Origin: Roseomonas sp.
GTDB lineage: Bacteria; Pseudomonadota; Alphaproteobacteria; Acetobacterales; Acetobacteraceae
Direction of reading: 5' to 3'
Assembly: GCA_020249285.1 (NCBI GenBank)
Contig: JADCFX010000049.1
Location: 1 to 64,000 of the forward strand
Length of the DNA: 64,000 bases
Below, one piece after another: positions 9,206 through 18,564 of the stretch. Below the pieces are notes generated by a model. It saw nothing but the letters and a program-made list of their open reading frames with translations, was not told the DNA's origin and made no database searches. Made by a program: the position numbers and the translations under genes. The first letter of the stretch is position 1, and the number at the start of each line of letters is the position of its first letter.

Positions 9206-10272
9206 GGCGTATCTTCTGCGCGGAACAGCAAAGATGAATCGCCATAGGAATAGAAGCGATAGTTCTGCGTAATGGCATGGTTATACGCAGCGCGCATGCG
9301 CTGATCACCGGCAAAGGCGCAAACCAGCATGAAGAGCGTGCTGCGCGGCAGGTGAAAATTCGTCATCAGCGCATCGGCGCTGCGAAACGCGTGCCCCGGC
9401 AGTAGATACAAATCCGTCAGGCCGCGAAAGGGCATGATGCTGCCATCCTGCTGCGCTGCGCTTTCCAATAGCCGCAAGGCGGTCGTGCCGATGGCGATGA
9501 TGCGCCCGCCCGCCGCGCGTACCGCATTCAATCGCGCGGCAGCTTCCGGGGTGATTTCGCCCCATTCCTCATGCAGTTTATGCGCCCGCGCATCATCGCT
9601 GCGCACCGGCAGGAAGGTGCCGGCGCCGACATGCAGCGTGACCGTCACGCGCGCCACGCCGCGCGCATCAAGCGCTTGCAGCAGGGCTTCGGTGAAATGC
9701 AGGCTAGCGGTGGGGGCAGCGACAGCGCCGGGGCGGCGGGCGAAGATGGTTTGGTAATCGCTGGTATCTTCGGCAGTTGGCCCATCGGGACGGGTGATAT
9801 AGGGCGGCAGAGGGATCTCCCCGGCCTTTTCCAAAGCAGCCGCCAACCGCGCCTGGTCCGGGCCGAAATCTAGCCGCGCGGCGCCACCTTCGGGATCATC
9901 CAGCACGCGCGCGGCGCAATCCTCAGCGCCTTCAACCTGCAATTCATCCCCGGCCTTGAGCCGACGCGCATTGCGGATCAGCGCGTGCCAAATGCCAGCT
10001 TCCTCATGCCGGTTCAGCATGATTTCAACCCGCGCCTGGCCGCGCCGGGCATGGAGCCGCGCGGGGATCACGCGCGTATCATTCACCACCATGACATCGC
10101 CGGGGCCAAGCAGGCTCGGCAAATCCCGTACGCCACGATCTTCCAAGCCATCCGGGCGTACCACAAGCATGCGCGCAGCATCGCGCGGGCGTATGGGCGC
10201 CTGCGCGATCAAATGCTCAGGCAGGATGAAATCATAATCATCCAGCCGCAAAGGAGGGAGTTGAGCCAGCAC
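9202..10272 (-). CDS. queA: S-adenosylmethionine:tRNA ribosyltransferase-isomerase QueA
   Basis: QueA transfers the ribosyl part of SAM to preQ1-tRNA, making epoxyqueuosine-tRNA. Visible blocks: [18 protein letters not shown] near the start, [34 protein letters not shown], and the C-terminal [16 protein letters not shown] placed the start at the GTG at 10272, giving 356 residues, the same length as the E. coli enzyme. An in-frame ATG at 10365 would add 31 Gly/Pro-rich residues of no family resemblance; it has an AGAGGA only two bases upstream, so it cannot be excluded. It is the first gene of the queuosine operon, so the promoter should lie between here and the divergent SDR gene. Confidence 0.94.
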   Translation of the reverse strand: MLAQLPPLRLDDYDFILPEHLIAQAPIRPRDAARMLVVRPDGLEDRGVRDLPSLLGPGDVMVVNDTRVIPARLHARRGQARVEIMLNRHEEAGIWHALIRNARRLKAGDELQVEGAEDCAARVLDDPEGGAARLDFGPDQARLAAALEKAGEIPLPPYITRPDGPTAEDTSDYQTIFARRPGAVAAPTASLHFTEALLQALDARGVARVTVTLHVGAGTFLPVRSDDARAHKLHEEWGEITPEAAARLNAVRAAGGRIIAIGTTALRLLESAAQQDGSIMPFRGLTDLYLLPGHAFRSADALMTNFHLPRSTLFMLVCAFAGDQRMRAAYNHAITQNYRFYSYGDSSLLFRAEDTP

Positions 10273-10481
10273 CCGGGCGCGGTAGCGCGAAGCCGCAGGG
10301 GGCGCAACCGGCCAGGGCCAACCCGGCCCGCCACCAGACCTGAAGGGACCGCCAAAAGGGGGCATTTCCTCTCGCCCGCTTGTTCCCCCCGGCTCTACAG
10401 GGCAGGCTCATCCTGCAAAACCGAAGACTGGAAGCGGTGCGGCGCGGTTTGGCGCTGGGGCAAACAGGGGGAACACGGAAA

Positions 10482-11246
10482 ATGATCGCAAGCTTTGATC
10501 TGAAGGGCAAAACCGCGCTGGTAACCGGGGGTGCTTCCGGCATTGGCCTCGCGACCGTTGAAATGCTCGCGGCCAATGGCTGCAAGGTCGCCATCAACCA
10601 TTTGGTGGGGGATGAGCGTGGAACAGCCGAAGTGGCGCGGCTACGCGGGATGGGGCGGGATGTGATCGCCGCACCCGGCAATGTGGCCGATGCGACGGAT
10701 TGTAAACGTATGGTTGAACAGGCGGTGGCTGACCTCGGCCGCTTGGATTATTTGGTGAATAATGCCGGCACGCCTGGGACGAAAACCACCATTGCACCGA
10801 ATGAATTCGACCGGCTGACGGAAGAATTATGGGACACGGTCTTGCAGGTTAACCTGCTTGGCGTGTTTCGCTGCACCAAGGCTGCGGCGCCGGCTTTGCG
10901 CGCCGCCGGTGGCGCGGTGGTGAGTGTGGCATCCATCGCCGGGCTTAATCACGCTGGGTCTTCTATGGCTTATGGCGCGACCAAGGCGGGGGTGGTGAGC
11001 CTGACCAAGAATCTCGCCCGCGGGTTGGCGCCGGAAGTGCGCGTGAATGCGGTGGCGCCAGGTGCAGTGGATTCCACCTGGATGATTGAATGGACCGAAG
11101 AACAGCGCCGCGGCAGCATTGACAATGCCGCGCTGAAGCGCCGCTGCACCACGGCCGATCTGGCCGAGGTGATGGTGTTTCTGTTGGCGGGTGCTGCCAT
11201 GGTAACCGGGCAGACCATTGTGGTGGATGGCGGGTTGACGCTTTAG
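10482..11246 (+). CDS. Short-chain dehydrogenase/reductase (SDR)
   Basis: 254 residues of classical SDR type. The NAD(P)-binding motif TGGASGIGLATVE is at about residue 16, the NNAG motif follows, and the active site is a serine plus SMAYGATKAG (Tyr and Lys). I chose the ATG at 10482 since the longer frame adds 34 non-conserved residues, and the chosen start gives the normal short lead-in to the Rossmann fold. It is transcribed away from queA. The substrate is unknown. The C-terminal TGQTIVVDGGLTL is typical of the FabG-like subgroup. Confidence 0.92.
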   Translation: MIASFDLKGKTALVTGGASGIGLATVEMLAANGCKVAINHLVGDERGTAEVARLRGMGRDVIAAPGNVADATDCKRMVEQAVADLGRLDYLVNNAGTPGTKTTIAPNEFDRLTEELWDTVLQVNLLGVFRCTKAAAPALRAAGGAVVSVASIAGLNHAGSSMAYGATKAGVVSLTKNLARGLAPEVRVNAVAPGAVDSTWMIEWTEEQRRGSIDNAALKRRCTTADLAEVMVFLLAGAAMVTGQTIVVDGGLTL

Positions 11247-11256
11247 ATTTAGGGCT

Positions 11257-11472
11257 TCAGTGCCCCCGCAGCCGTGCCCGAGCTGGGCGGCCGGGGCCAC
11301 TGAAGGCGGCCAGCATGGCCAAATTGCTGCCATGGTCAGCATCCCGCAATGGCAGGCGAAACAGCTTGCCTTGCGCGTCGCGCATATGGAGTTCAGCGCC
11401 GTTGCTGGATTCCAGCAGGGCGACACAGGTGAAAGCCGCTTCGGCCATTTCAACGCGACGGTTGGTTTGCAT
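11257..11472 (-). CDS. Small hypothetical protein (71 aa)
   Basis: Unrecognised. The frame starts at an ATG (11472) preceded by TTAGGAGCG, a strong Shine-Dalgarno about 10 bases upstream, and ends just after the convergent SDR gene. The product begins MQTNRRVEMAEAAFTCVALL and reads like a small soluble protein with an FTCVALLESSNGAELHMRD beta-rich stretch and a basic tail. It shares an AT-rich divergent intergenic region of about 160 bases with the downstream hydrolase. A real gene is favoured by the ribosome-binding site; the function is unknown. Confidence 0.55.
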   Translation of the reverse strand: MQTNRRVEMAEAAFTCVALLESSNGAELHMRDAQGKLFRLPLRDADHGSNLAMLAAFSGPGRPARARLRGH

Positions 11473-11632
11473 GGATTTTTCGCTCCTAAGAATCACGCTT
11501 GTTGTGACGCCCTTAAGAAAAGCCCATCCCTGGTTGTAGAACAGTTAACAGGAATGGTTGCGCGGTGATTTTCTTGCTAAGAATTTTTTGGTATTAATCA
11601 AAAGTAAAATTCCTCTACCGAAGGTTCCCGCC

Positions 11633-12835
11633 ATGGTGCAGATCAATGCCGAGCGTTTCCTTGCCGATCTTCATGAGTTGCGCAAAATCGGCGCCTATAA
11701 AACCGGCGTGCATCGCCCGACCTTTTCGCCGCAGGATATGGAAAGCCGCCATTGGCTGATGGAAAAGCTGCGGGAATGCGGGCTGGAGGCGAGCATTGAC
11801 GGCATCGGCAATGTCTATGGCCGCCACAAAGGGCCTGGGCCGCATTTGCTGGTGGGCAGCCATATCGAAAGCCAGAATTATGCGGGCTGGTTGGATGGCG
11901 CGCTTGGTGTCATGGCCGGCGTTGCGCTGGCGCGGGCTGGCCTGCCCGTGGATGTCGCAGCCTTTGCTGATGAGGAAGGGCATTTCGAAGGTGGCTTCCT
12001 CGGCAGCCGTTCCATGATTGGCGATTTGACGGATGCCGAGATTGATCGCAGCCGCAGCCGCAATGATGGCACGCCTTTGCGTGATGCCTTGGCCGCCGCA
12101 GGGCTTGCGGGCAAGCCGCGCATGCAATTGGAACCCGGGCGGCATAAGGGTTTCTATGAAATGCACATCGAACAGGGCACGCAGCTTGAAAGCCAGGGGC
12201 TGCGCGTGGGTGTGGTGACGGGTATTGTTGCCATCTGGCAATGGCGTATTCAATTCCAGGGCCAGCAGGATCACGCCGGCGGCACCACCATGGCGGAACG
12301 CAAGGATGCCGGGCTTTCCGCCGTGCGGCTACTCGCCGCGATTGATCAGGAATTCCCGCGCATCTGCGGCCCGCGCAGCACCTGGACCACTGGGCGCATC
12401 AACCTTGACCCCGGCGCGCCTTCCATCATCCCCGGCAGTGCGGATGTTTTGTTCCAATTCCGCGATGTTTCGGTGCCTGTGCTGGAACGCATGGAAGCCG
12501 GGCTGCGCGCTTTGGTGCAGGAAAGCAATCGGCGCGAAAAATGCCCAGCGACTCTGACGCAAATGAGCCGCGCGACACCGGCCATTTGCGACCCGGCCAT
12601 GATGGCGGCCTTGGAACATGCCGCGGGGGTTCATGCGCCAGGGGTTTGGCAGCAAATGCCATCAGGGGCAGGGCATGATGCGCAGTATATCGCGCGGCTG
12701 ATGCCGGCTTCCATGATTTTCGTGCCTTCCATTGGCGGCATCAGCCATCATTGGGCGGAAGACACAAAGGATGAAGATTTGGCGCTGGGCTGCCAGGTGC
12801 TTGCCAGCGCGGCAGAGAAATTCTTGGCTGGATAG
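11633..12835 (+). CDS. M20-family Zn-dependent amidohydrolase (N-carbamoyl-amino-acid hydrolase/allantoate amidohydrolase type)
   Basis: 400 residues. This family removes the carbamoyl group from N-carbamoyl amino acids, allantoate or ureido acids. Metal ligands are visible at LLVGSHIESQNYAGWLDGALG (His77, Asp88) and the acidic pair of FADEEGHFEG (Glu114/115), followed by MHIEQGTQLES. The C-terminal SGAGHDAQYIARLMP and FVPSIGGISHHWAE blocks are diagnostic. The usual HxD after the first metal ligand reads HxE here (Glu79). I chose the ATG at 11633; upstream frame residues are AT-rich and unlike the family. It sits alone between convergent and divergent neighbours. Confidence 0.87.
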   Translation: MVQINAERFLADLHELRKIGAYKTGVHRPTFSPQDMESRHWLMEKLRECGLEASIDGIGNVYGRHKGPGPHLLVGSHIESQNYAGWLDGALGVMAGVALARAGLPVDVAAFADEEGHFEGGFLGSRSMIGDLTDAEIDRSRSRNDGTPLRDALAAAGLAGKPRMQLEPGRHKGFYEMHIEQGTQLESQGLRVGVVTGIVAIWQWRIQFQGQQDHAGGTTMAERKDAGLSAVRLLAAIDQEFPRICGPRSTWTTGRINLDPGAPSIIPGSADVLFQFRDVSVPVLERMEAGLRALVQESNRREKCPATLTQMSRATPAICDPAMMAALEHAAGVHAPGVWQQMPSGAGHDAQYIARLMPASMIFVPSIGGISHHWAEDTKDEDLALGCQVLASAAEKFLAG

Positions 12836-12842
12836 AAGGCGT

Positions 12843-13838
12843 CTATTCCAGCTTGATATTGGCTTCCCTGATCACACGGCCCCATTTTTCGGTTTCGCTG
12901 CGCAGAAAGGCTTCGGCCTGCGCTGTGGAATTGGGTTGCACCACCATGGCAAGCTGGGTGTAGCGCGCTGCCACTTCGGGGTCCTGCACCACTTCATTCA
13001 ATGCCGCATTCAGTTTTTCAGTGATGGCAGCGGGCGTGCGGGCGGGGGCCAGGATGCAATTCCACTCATAAGCCTCATAGCCAGCCAGTGTATCGCCAAT
13101 GGCGGGCAGGTCCGGGAAGGCAGCAATGCGTCCGCGCCCGGTATGCGCCACCGCGCGCACGCGCCCACCTTGCACGAAGGGCAAAGACACATTTGAATTG
13201 CTGAAGAAGAAACCGACCTGCCCGGCCACCACATCAGTCAGCGCCGGCCCTCCGCCGCGATAGGGCACATGGTTCACCGTAATACCGGCGGCGCGCGTGA
13301 ATAACTCAAGCGCCAAATGCTGCGCCGATCCATTGCCCGAGGACGCCCAATCAAGCGACCCAGGCCGCGCCTTGGCCAGCGCAATGACTTCAGCGAGGGA
13401 TTTCGGCGCCTGGTTCGGGTTCATCACCAGCAGCATCGGCACCTGCATGGGCAGGAAGACCGCTTTCAAATCAACCAGCGCATCAAAGGAAACACGCAGC
13501 AGAAAGGGATTGATCGCAAGCGGCGTTGCATCATGCAAAAGCGTATAGCCATCGGGCGTTGCGCGCGCGACTTCGGCGGCACCGATGCTGCCCGAAGCGC
13601 CTGGGCGATTTTCAATCACGAAGGGCTGACCAAGCTTTTGCCCGAGCTTCGGGAAAATCATGCGCGCCGTGGTGTCGGCGCCCCCGCCCGGCGGCCAGGG
13701 CACCACCACGCGCACTGGGCGATTAGGCCAATCGCTGCCCTGCGCTTGCGCGGTCAGCGAAAGGAAGGGTGTCGCCAGCGCCGCCGACAGCAGCGCGCGG
13801 CGGCCAGGGTTGAACTGCGTCATCATAAGCCCTTTCAT
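12843..13838 (-). CDS. Bug/TctC-family solute-binding receptor
   Basis: 331 residues. Twin-arginine-like leader (RRALLSAALATPFLSLTAQA), then the Bug signatures WPNRPVRVVVPWPPGGGADT, VIENRPGASGSIGAAEVARA and VNHVPYRGGGPALTDV. The start ATG overlaps the stop of the GMC dehydrogenase (ATGA), implying coupled expression of an alcohol or choline-type dehydrogenase and a receptor. The ligand is unknown. No TctAB genes are near. Confidence 0.92.
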   Translation of the reverse strand: MKGLMMTQFNPGRRALLSAALATPFLSLTAQAQGSDWPNRPVRVVVPWPPGGGADTTARMIFPKLGQKLGQPFVIENRPGASGSIGAAEVARATPDGYTLLHDATPLAINPFLLRVSFDALVDLKAVFLPMQVPMLLVMNPNQAPKSLAEVIALAKARPGSLDWASSGNGSAQHLALELFTRAAGITVNHVPYRGGGPALTDVVAGQVGFFFSNSNVSLPFVQGGRVRAVAHTGRGRIAAFPDLPAIGDTLAGYEAYEWNCILAPARTPAAITEKLNAALNEVVQDPEVAARYTQLAMVVQPNSTAQAEAFLRSETEKWGRVIREANIKLE

Positions 13839-15445
13839 GCCGCGCGACGAATAAGATCAGAAGCGCGTTCAGCCAGCATCAGCACCGCCGGATGGATGTT
13901 GGAAGAAGGCACCAGCGGAAAGACCGAAGCATCCACCACGCGCAACCCCTGCACGCCACGCACGCGCAACTCCGAATCAACCACCGAACGTGAATCCGTG
14001 CCCATCCGGTTCGTGCCGCAAGGATGATACACGGTGGTGCCGGCGCCGCGGATGTAATCCAGCATTTCATCCTCGGCGCCTGTCTTGGGGCCGGGGAATT
14101 CTTCACGCTCAATCAATCCTGCAAAAGGGTTGGTCGCGGCGATGCGCCGGCCAAGCTTTGCGGATTCGAGCATGATGCGAATATCCGAAGGCGCTGTCAG
14201 GTAATTCGCACGGATCACCGGCTTATCCGCGACATTGGGCGAACGCAGCGTCAGATCGCCCCGGCTATCAGGGCGGCAGACACAGAAATTGAAAGTGAAT
14301 CCGGGATGTTTCGCCAGCGAATTCGCCGAAGTGCCCTGATTGCCCCCCAGGCTGAAATTGACGAATTGGAACTGCACTTCCGGTTCTTCCGAACCCGGCA
14401 GAACGCGGGCGAAAAGGCTCGCTTCCGAAGCGCCTACCGCCATCTGCCCCTTGCGGCGCAGCGCCCATTCCAACCCAAGCCCTGCGGCGCGGATCGGGTT
14501 GGCCATGATCTCATTCAGCGTACCGCAAGGCTTGGTGCGATAGGCAAAGCGCACCATGAAATGGTCCTGCAAATTCTTGCCCACTTCCGGCGCATTCACC
14601 TGCACCGGAATGCCCAATTCCTGCAGTGTCTGCGCATCGCCAATGCCTGACAGCATCAGCATTTTCGGGCTTTCAATGGCGCCCGAGGATAAAATCACTT
14701 CCCGCCGGGCGCGATAGATTTCCTCACCCGCCGGCCCGCGCACCACCACACCAACCGCACGGCCATTTTCGATCAGGATGCGCTGGCCCAGGCGTTCGGT
14801 TTCCACGCGCAAATTGGGGCGCTTCAAGGCGGGGCGCAGATAGGCCACAGCAGGGCTCCAGCGACGGCCACGATGCACATTCAATTGGTTAGGCGCCACG
14901 CCTTCAAACCATTCGCCATTATTATCGCGATTGCGGGTGAAGCCGAGTTTTTCGCAGGTTTCCACAAAAGCGCGGCAACCAGGCGATGGTTCCGGTACCT
15001 CGGCAATCTGCATCGGGCCATCCTTGCCGCGATATTCGCTATCCGGTCCGGCAAAGCTTTCCAGGCGCTTGAAGTAAGGCAGGCATTCTTCGTAGGACCA
15101 GCCCCGCGCGCCAGATTGTGACCAGCGATCATAATCGCGCGGGCTGCCGCGCAAGAACACCAAGCCATTGACGCTTCCCGAACCGCCGATCACGCGCCCG
15201 CGCGGCCAGTAGACGCTGCGCCCGCCAAGCTCCCCTTCCGCTTCGGTCTGGTAGTTCCAGTCGAATTTCTTGGTCACATAAAGCCGCGCAAACCCCATGG
15301 GAATGTGGATCCAGGGGTTGCGGTCCCAGGGGCCGGCTTCCAGCATGGTGACACTCGTGCCCGGATCTTCCGAAAGCCGGGTTGCGAGCACACAGCCCGC
15401 CGAGCCCCCACCCAGAATGACGTAATCCGATTCGTGATTGGCCAT
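13835..15445 (-). CDS. GMC-family FAD-dependent oxidoreductase (choline dehydrogenase-like)
   Basis: 536 residues. The N-terminal FAD-binding motif is YVILGGGSAGCVLATRLSE with EAGPWD after it. The GMC signature appears as RGRVIGGSGSVNGLVFLRG, and the second signature as VILSSGAIESPKMLMLSGIG. The active-site region near the C-terminus includes YHPCGTNRMG and VVDASVFPLVPSSNIHPAV. A GGGGGAGGG ribosome-binding site precedes the ATG. GMC enzymes oxidise alcohols, including choline and glycol-type substrates; the specific substrate is not readable. It is coupled to a Bug receptor downstream. Confidence 0.94.
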   Translation of the reverse strand: MANHESDYVILGGGSAGCVLATRLSEDPGTSVTMLEAGPWDRNPWIHIPMGFARLYVTKKFDWNYQTEAEGELGGRSVYWPRGRVIGGSGSVNGLVFLRGSPRDYDRWSQSGARGWSYEECLPYFKRLESFAGPDSEYRGKDGPMQIAEVPEPSPGCRAFVETCEKLGFTRNRDNNGEWFEGVAPNQLNVHRGRRWSPAVAYLRPALKRPNLRVETERLGQRILIENGRAVGVVVRGPAGEEIYRARREVILSSGAIESPKMLMLSGIGDAQTLQELGIPVQVNAPEVGKNLQDHFMVRFAYRTKPCGTLNEIMANPIRAAGLGLEWALRRKGQMAVGASEASLFARVLPGSEEPEVQFQFVNFSLGGNQGTSANSLAKHPGFTFNFCVCRPDSRGDLTLRSPNVADKPVIRANYLTAPSDIRIMLESAKLGRRIAATNPFAGLIEREEFPGPKTGAEDEMLDYIRGAGTTVYHPCGTNRMGTDSRSVVDSELRVRGVQGLRVVDASVFPLVPSSNIHPAVLMLAERASDLIRRAA

Positions 15446-15514
15446 GGCTGCCCTCCCCCTTGCTTATGCGGCTAGCATGCCACCACCCCTCGGCAAGCCG
15501 CAATCTTGGTCTAT

Positions 15515-16003
15515 ATGAAGAAGATGGAATTTTCTTCGATCGGCGGATTCTTGGGCTTTTTGGGTGCCTGCTTCGCGGCGGCTGCCTCGGGCGCCATTTT
15601 CATGCCTGGCCCCTGGTATGATGCGCTGAAAAAGCCCCGCTGGTGCCCGCCCAATTGGCTTTTCGCCCCGGCTTGGGCGGTACTGTTCCTGATGATCGCC
15701 ATTGCCGGCTGGCTGATCTGGGAAGCTGCGGGTTTCTCGGGCGGCGCCCTGGCGCTTACGCTTTACGCGCTGCAATTGGTGCTGAACGCCGCCTGGTCCG
15801 GGATTTTCTTTGGCATGCGGCGGATGGATCTGGCCTTTGCCGAGCTATGCCTGCTGTGGCTTTCCATCCTGGCCTGCATCATCGTCTTTTGGCCGATTGA
15901 TGCCCGCGCCGCGTTGCTCATGGTGCCCTACCTTGCCTGGGTCAGCTTTGCCGGGGCGCTCAATTTCACCATGTGGCGATTGAACCCGGGCCTCCCGCGC
16001 TGA
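15515..16003 (+). CDS. TspO/MBR-family membrane protein
   Basis: 162 residues with five predicted transmembrane helices. The family loop ALKKPRWCPPNWLFAPAW lies between helices 1 and 2, and LNAAWSGIFFGMRRMDLA near helix 3 is typical. TspO proteins bind porphyrins and sterol-like ligands and influence tetrapyrrole metabolism and stress responses in alphaproteobacteria. I used the ATG at 15515; a second ATG three codons later is equally possible. It stands alone between a divergent GMC gene and a binding protein. Confidence 0.93.
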   Translation: MKKMEFSSIGGFLGFLGACFAAAASGAIFMPGPWYDALKKPRWCPPNWLFAPAWAVLFLMIAIAGWLIWEAAGFSGGALALTLYALQLVLNAAWSGIFFGMRRMDLAFAELCLLWLSILACIIVFWPIDARAALLMVPYLAWVSFAGALNFTMWRLNPGLPR

Positions 16004-16062
16004 CCATTGCGCCTTGGCTCCGAAGGCGGTGAGATAAGGTGCATAACGCCGGAGCATCTGCC

Positions 16063-17565
16063 GTGAACCGCCTTTTCGCCCTGGCCCTGATGGGCCTGCT
16101 TTCCCTGCCCGCCAGCGCGCAGCATTTGCGCATTGGCATTGCTTCCGATCCTGATGTGCTGGACCCAACGCTGTCGCGCAGTGTTGCCGGGCGGCAAGTT
16201 TTTGCCGCCATGTGCGATAAGCTCGTGGATATTGATGAAAAGCTGAACATCGTGCCGCAATTGGCCACGGCCTGGCGCTGGGAAGATCAGGGTCGCGCGC
16301 TGGTACTGACGCTCCGCCACGGTGTGCGCTTTCATGATGGCGCGGCGCTGGATGGTGAGGCGGCGGCGATTGGCCTCAGGCGCCATATTGAAACCGCAGC
16401 GTCAACGCGCAAGGCGGAGCTGGGCCCGGTGCGGGAAGTGGCGGCGACCGGCCCGATGGAGGTCACCATTCGGCTATCCGAACCCTTCGTGCCGTTGCTG
16501 GCAGCGCTGACAGATCGCGCCGGGATGCTGGTTTCGCCGCGTCAGGCACAGGTTTTGGGCGCGGATTTTCAGCGCGAACCCGCCTGCGCCGGCCCCTTCC
16601 GCCTGACGCGCCGGGTGGCGCAGGACAGAATCGAACTGGAACGCTATAACGAATATTGGAATGTATCTGCCATCCATGCGCAGCGCGTGACCTATCGCCC
16701 GATTACCGATGCCACCATCCGCATGGCAAACCTGCGCGCCGGTGCGCTGGATGTGGTGGAACGGATCAGCCCTTCCGATGTGGCCGATATTCGCGGGGAT
16801 CGGCGCACGCGGTTGGTGGAAGCTCCGTCGCTGGCATCCTTTTATATCGCGATCAATGTGGCGCATGGGCCGGCGGCGAATACTCCCTTGGGGCGGGATG
16901 CGCGGGTGCGGGAAGCCCTGGAACGCGCCATAGACCGTCAGGCACTGGTGAATGTTGCTTTTGAGGGGCTTTGGATTCCCGGCAATCAATCCGTGCCGCC
17001 CGGCCATGCATTTTACGCCAATAGCGTGCCCATCCCGCCGCGTGATGTAGCGCGGGCGCGCGCGCTTCTGCGCGAAGCAGTGCATGATCGTGTGCGGATG
17101 AAGCTTTCCGTGCCGAATACCACGGATTATCTGCAAGCATCGGAAGTGATCCAGGCAATGGCGCGTGAGGCCGGGATTGATATCGAACTACAGGTGATCG
17201 AAACCGCAACGCTGCTGCGCCAATGGACGTCGGGCGATTTTGAATCGCTGATCATCCAGTGGTCCGGCCGGGTGGACATTGATCAGAACCTGTACAACTT
17301 CAACGCCTGCGGCCAGGCGCTGAATGGCGGGCGCTATTGCAACCCGGCCCTTGATGCGGCGCTGAATACCGCGCGCCAAAGCGTGGAACCTGCCACACGC
17401 GCCACCGCCTATGAGGCCGCGGCGCGGATCTATCTGGCGGATCGACCCTATATCTACCTATGGCATTCGCGCGTCTTGCATGGTGTGGGTGCCGGCGTAC
17501 AAGGTTTGCAAGCCGTGCCGGATGGGATCATCCGTGTCCAAGGGCTTCGTGGTGCAAGAGGATAA
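16063..17565 (+). CDS. ABC transporter substrate-binding protein, peptide/nickel type (SBP_bac_5)
   Basis: About 500 residues. I chose the GTG at 16063, which has GGAG 7 bases upstream and gives a clean signal peptide (VNRLFALALMGLLSLPASA). Family features: LRIGIASDPDVLDPTLSRSV, a domain with LRHGVRFHDGAALDGEAAA, CAGPFRLTRRV and ELERYNEYWN. Such proteins deliver di- or oligopeptides, glutathione or opines to ABC permeases. No permease or ATPase gene is beside it. It precedes, by 4 bases, a quinone oxidoreductase and then a D-aminoacylase, hinting at uptake of N-acyl-D-amino-acid or D-peptide substrates. Confidence 0.92.
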   Translation: MNRLFALALMGLLSLPASAQHLRIGIASDPDVLDPTLSRSVAGRQVFAAMCDKLVDIDEKLNIVPQLATAWRWEDQGRALVLTLRHGVRFHDGAALDGEAAAIGLRRHIETAASTRKAELGPVREVAATGPMEVTIRLSEPFVPLLAALTDRAGMLVSPRQAQVLGADFQREPACAGPFRLTRRVAQDRIELERYNEYWNVSAIHAQRVTYRPITDATIRMANLRAGALDVVERISPSDVADIRGDRRTRLVEAPSLASFYIAINVAHGPAANTPLGRDARVREALERAIDRQALVNVAFEGLWIPGNQSVPPGHAFYANSVPIPPRDVARARALLREAVHDRVRMKLSVPNTTDYLQASEVIQAMAREAGIDIELQVIETATLLRQWTSGDFESLIIQWSGRVDIDQNLYNFNACGQALNGGRYCNPALDAALNTARQSVEPATRATAYEAAARIYLADRPYIYLWHSRVLHGVGAGVQGLQAVPDGIIRVQGLRGARG

Positions 17566-17569
17566 GATA

Positions 17570-18553
17570 ATGACCGAGATGATGAAGGCCGCCATGGTCA
17601 CCGGCGATGGCGTCAAAATACAACAGGCGCCACGCCCGGTTCCGGGACCAGAGCAGGTATTGGTGCGCGTGCGGGCTGCCGGGCTCAACCGCGCTGATCT
17701 TGGCGTGGCGGCGGGCCATGCGCATGGCCGCATGGGGGGTGCGGGCACCATCCTTGGCCTGGAATTTGCCGGAGAGGTCGCGGCGGTGGGCGCTGGCGTT
17801 ACGGGCATCAAGCCAGGCGATCGCGTGATGTGCGCGGGTTCCGGCGGTTATGCCGAATATGCCATTGCCGATATGGGCCGCGTGCAGCCCGTGCCGGATC
17901 GCAATATGTCCTGGGAAGAAGCGGCGACTTTGCCGGTGGCGCTCGCCACCATGCATGATGCGCTGATTTCCAATGGGCGCCTGACCAAGGGCGAAGCCGT
18001 CCTGATCCTAGGCGCTTCCAGCGGCGTTGGGCTGATGGGCATGCAGATTGCGAAATACATGGGCGCGGGCATGGTGATTGGGACTTCCACCAATGCTGAA
18101 CGACGTGGGCGGTTGAAGGACTTCGGCGCTGATCACGCGGTGAATACCAATGATGCGGATTGGGCGGATCAGGTGCTGGCGTTGACCAATGGGCGTGGTG
18201 TTGAGGTGGTGATTGACCAGGTCTCCGGCGGCACCATCAATGCCGCCATGCGCGCCACGGCCATTCTGGGCCGCATTGTGAATGTCGGGCGGCTGGGCGG
18301 CATGCATGGCGATTTCGATTTTGACCTGCACGCGACGCGCCGCATTGCCTATATTGGCGTGACGCATCGCACGCGGAGTGTCGCCGAGATACGCGAAGAA
18401 GAACGCGTGGCGCGGCGGGATTTGCGCAAGGGCGTGGATGAAGGCGTATTCCATTTGCCCATTGACCGCGTCTTCGCACTTGATGAAGCGGTGGAAGCCT
18501 TGGCGCATATGAAGGCCAATGCGCATCTCGGCAAAATCATCCTGAAAACCTGA
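17570..18553 (+). CDS. Zinc-type alcohol dehydrogenase-like quinone oxidoreductase (MDR family)
   Basis: 327 residues. Medium-chain dehydrogenase/reductase with GroES-like N-domain (PRPVPGPEQVLVRVRAAGLN) and a Rossmann domain bearing LILGASSGVGLMGMQIAKYM. It lacks the cysteine-rich structural zinc loop, so it belongs with NADPH:quinone/enoyl reductases. The ATG at 17570 has AGAGGATAA upstream, and the frame is 4 bases after the peptide-binding protein. The substrate is unknown. It is followed by a D-aminoacylase 11 bases on. Confidence 0.9.
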   Translation: MTEMMKAAMVTGDGVKIQQAPRPVPGPEQVLVRVRAAGLNRADLGVAAGHAHGRMGGAGTILGLEFAGEVAAVGAGVTGIKPGDRVMCAGSGGYAEYAIADMGRVQPVPDRNMSWEEAATLPVALATMHDALISNGRLTKGEAVLILGASSGVGLMGMQIAKYMGAGMVIGTSTNAERRGRLKDFGADHAVNTNDADWADQVLALTNGRGVEVVIDQVSGGTINAAMRATAILGRIVNVGRLGGMHGDFDFDLHATRRIAYIGVTHRTRSVAEIREEERVARRDLRKGVDEGVFHLPIDRVFALDEAVEALAHMKANAHLGKIILKT

Positions 18554-18564
18554 AGGAAACCCCC

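Noticed and set aside
10273..10481. Possible preQ1 riboswitch upstream of queA
   Set aside because: The leader is GC-rich and lacks the short A-rich tail and loop bases expected of class I preQ1 aptamers; nothing comparable could be aligned by eye.
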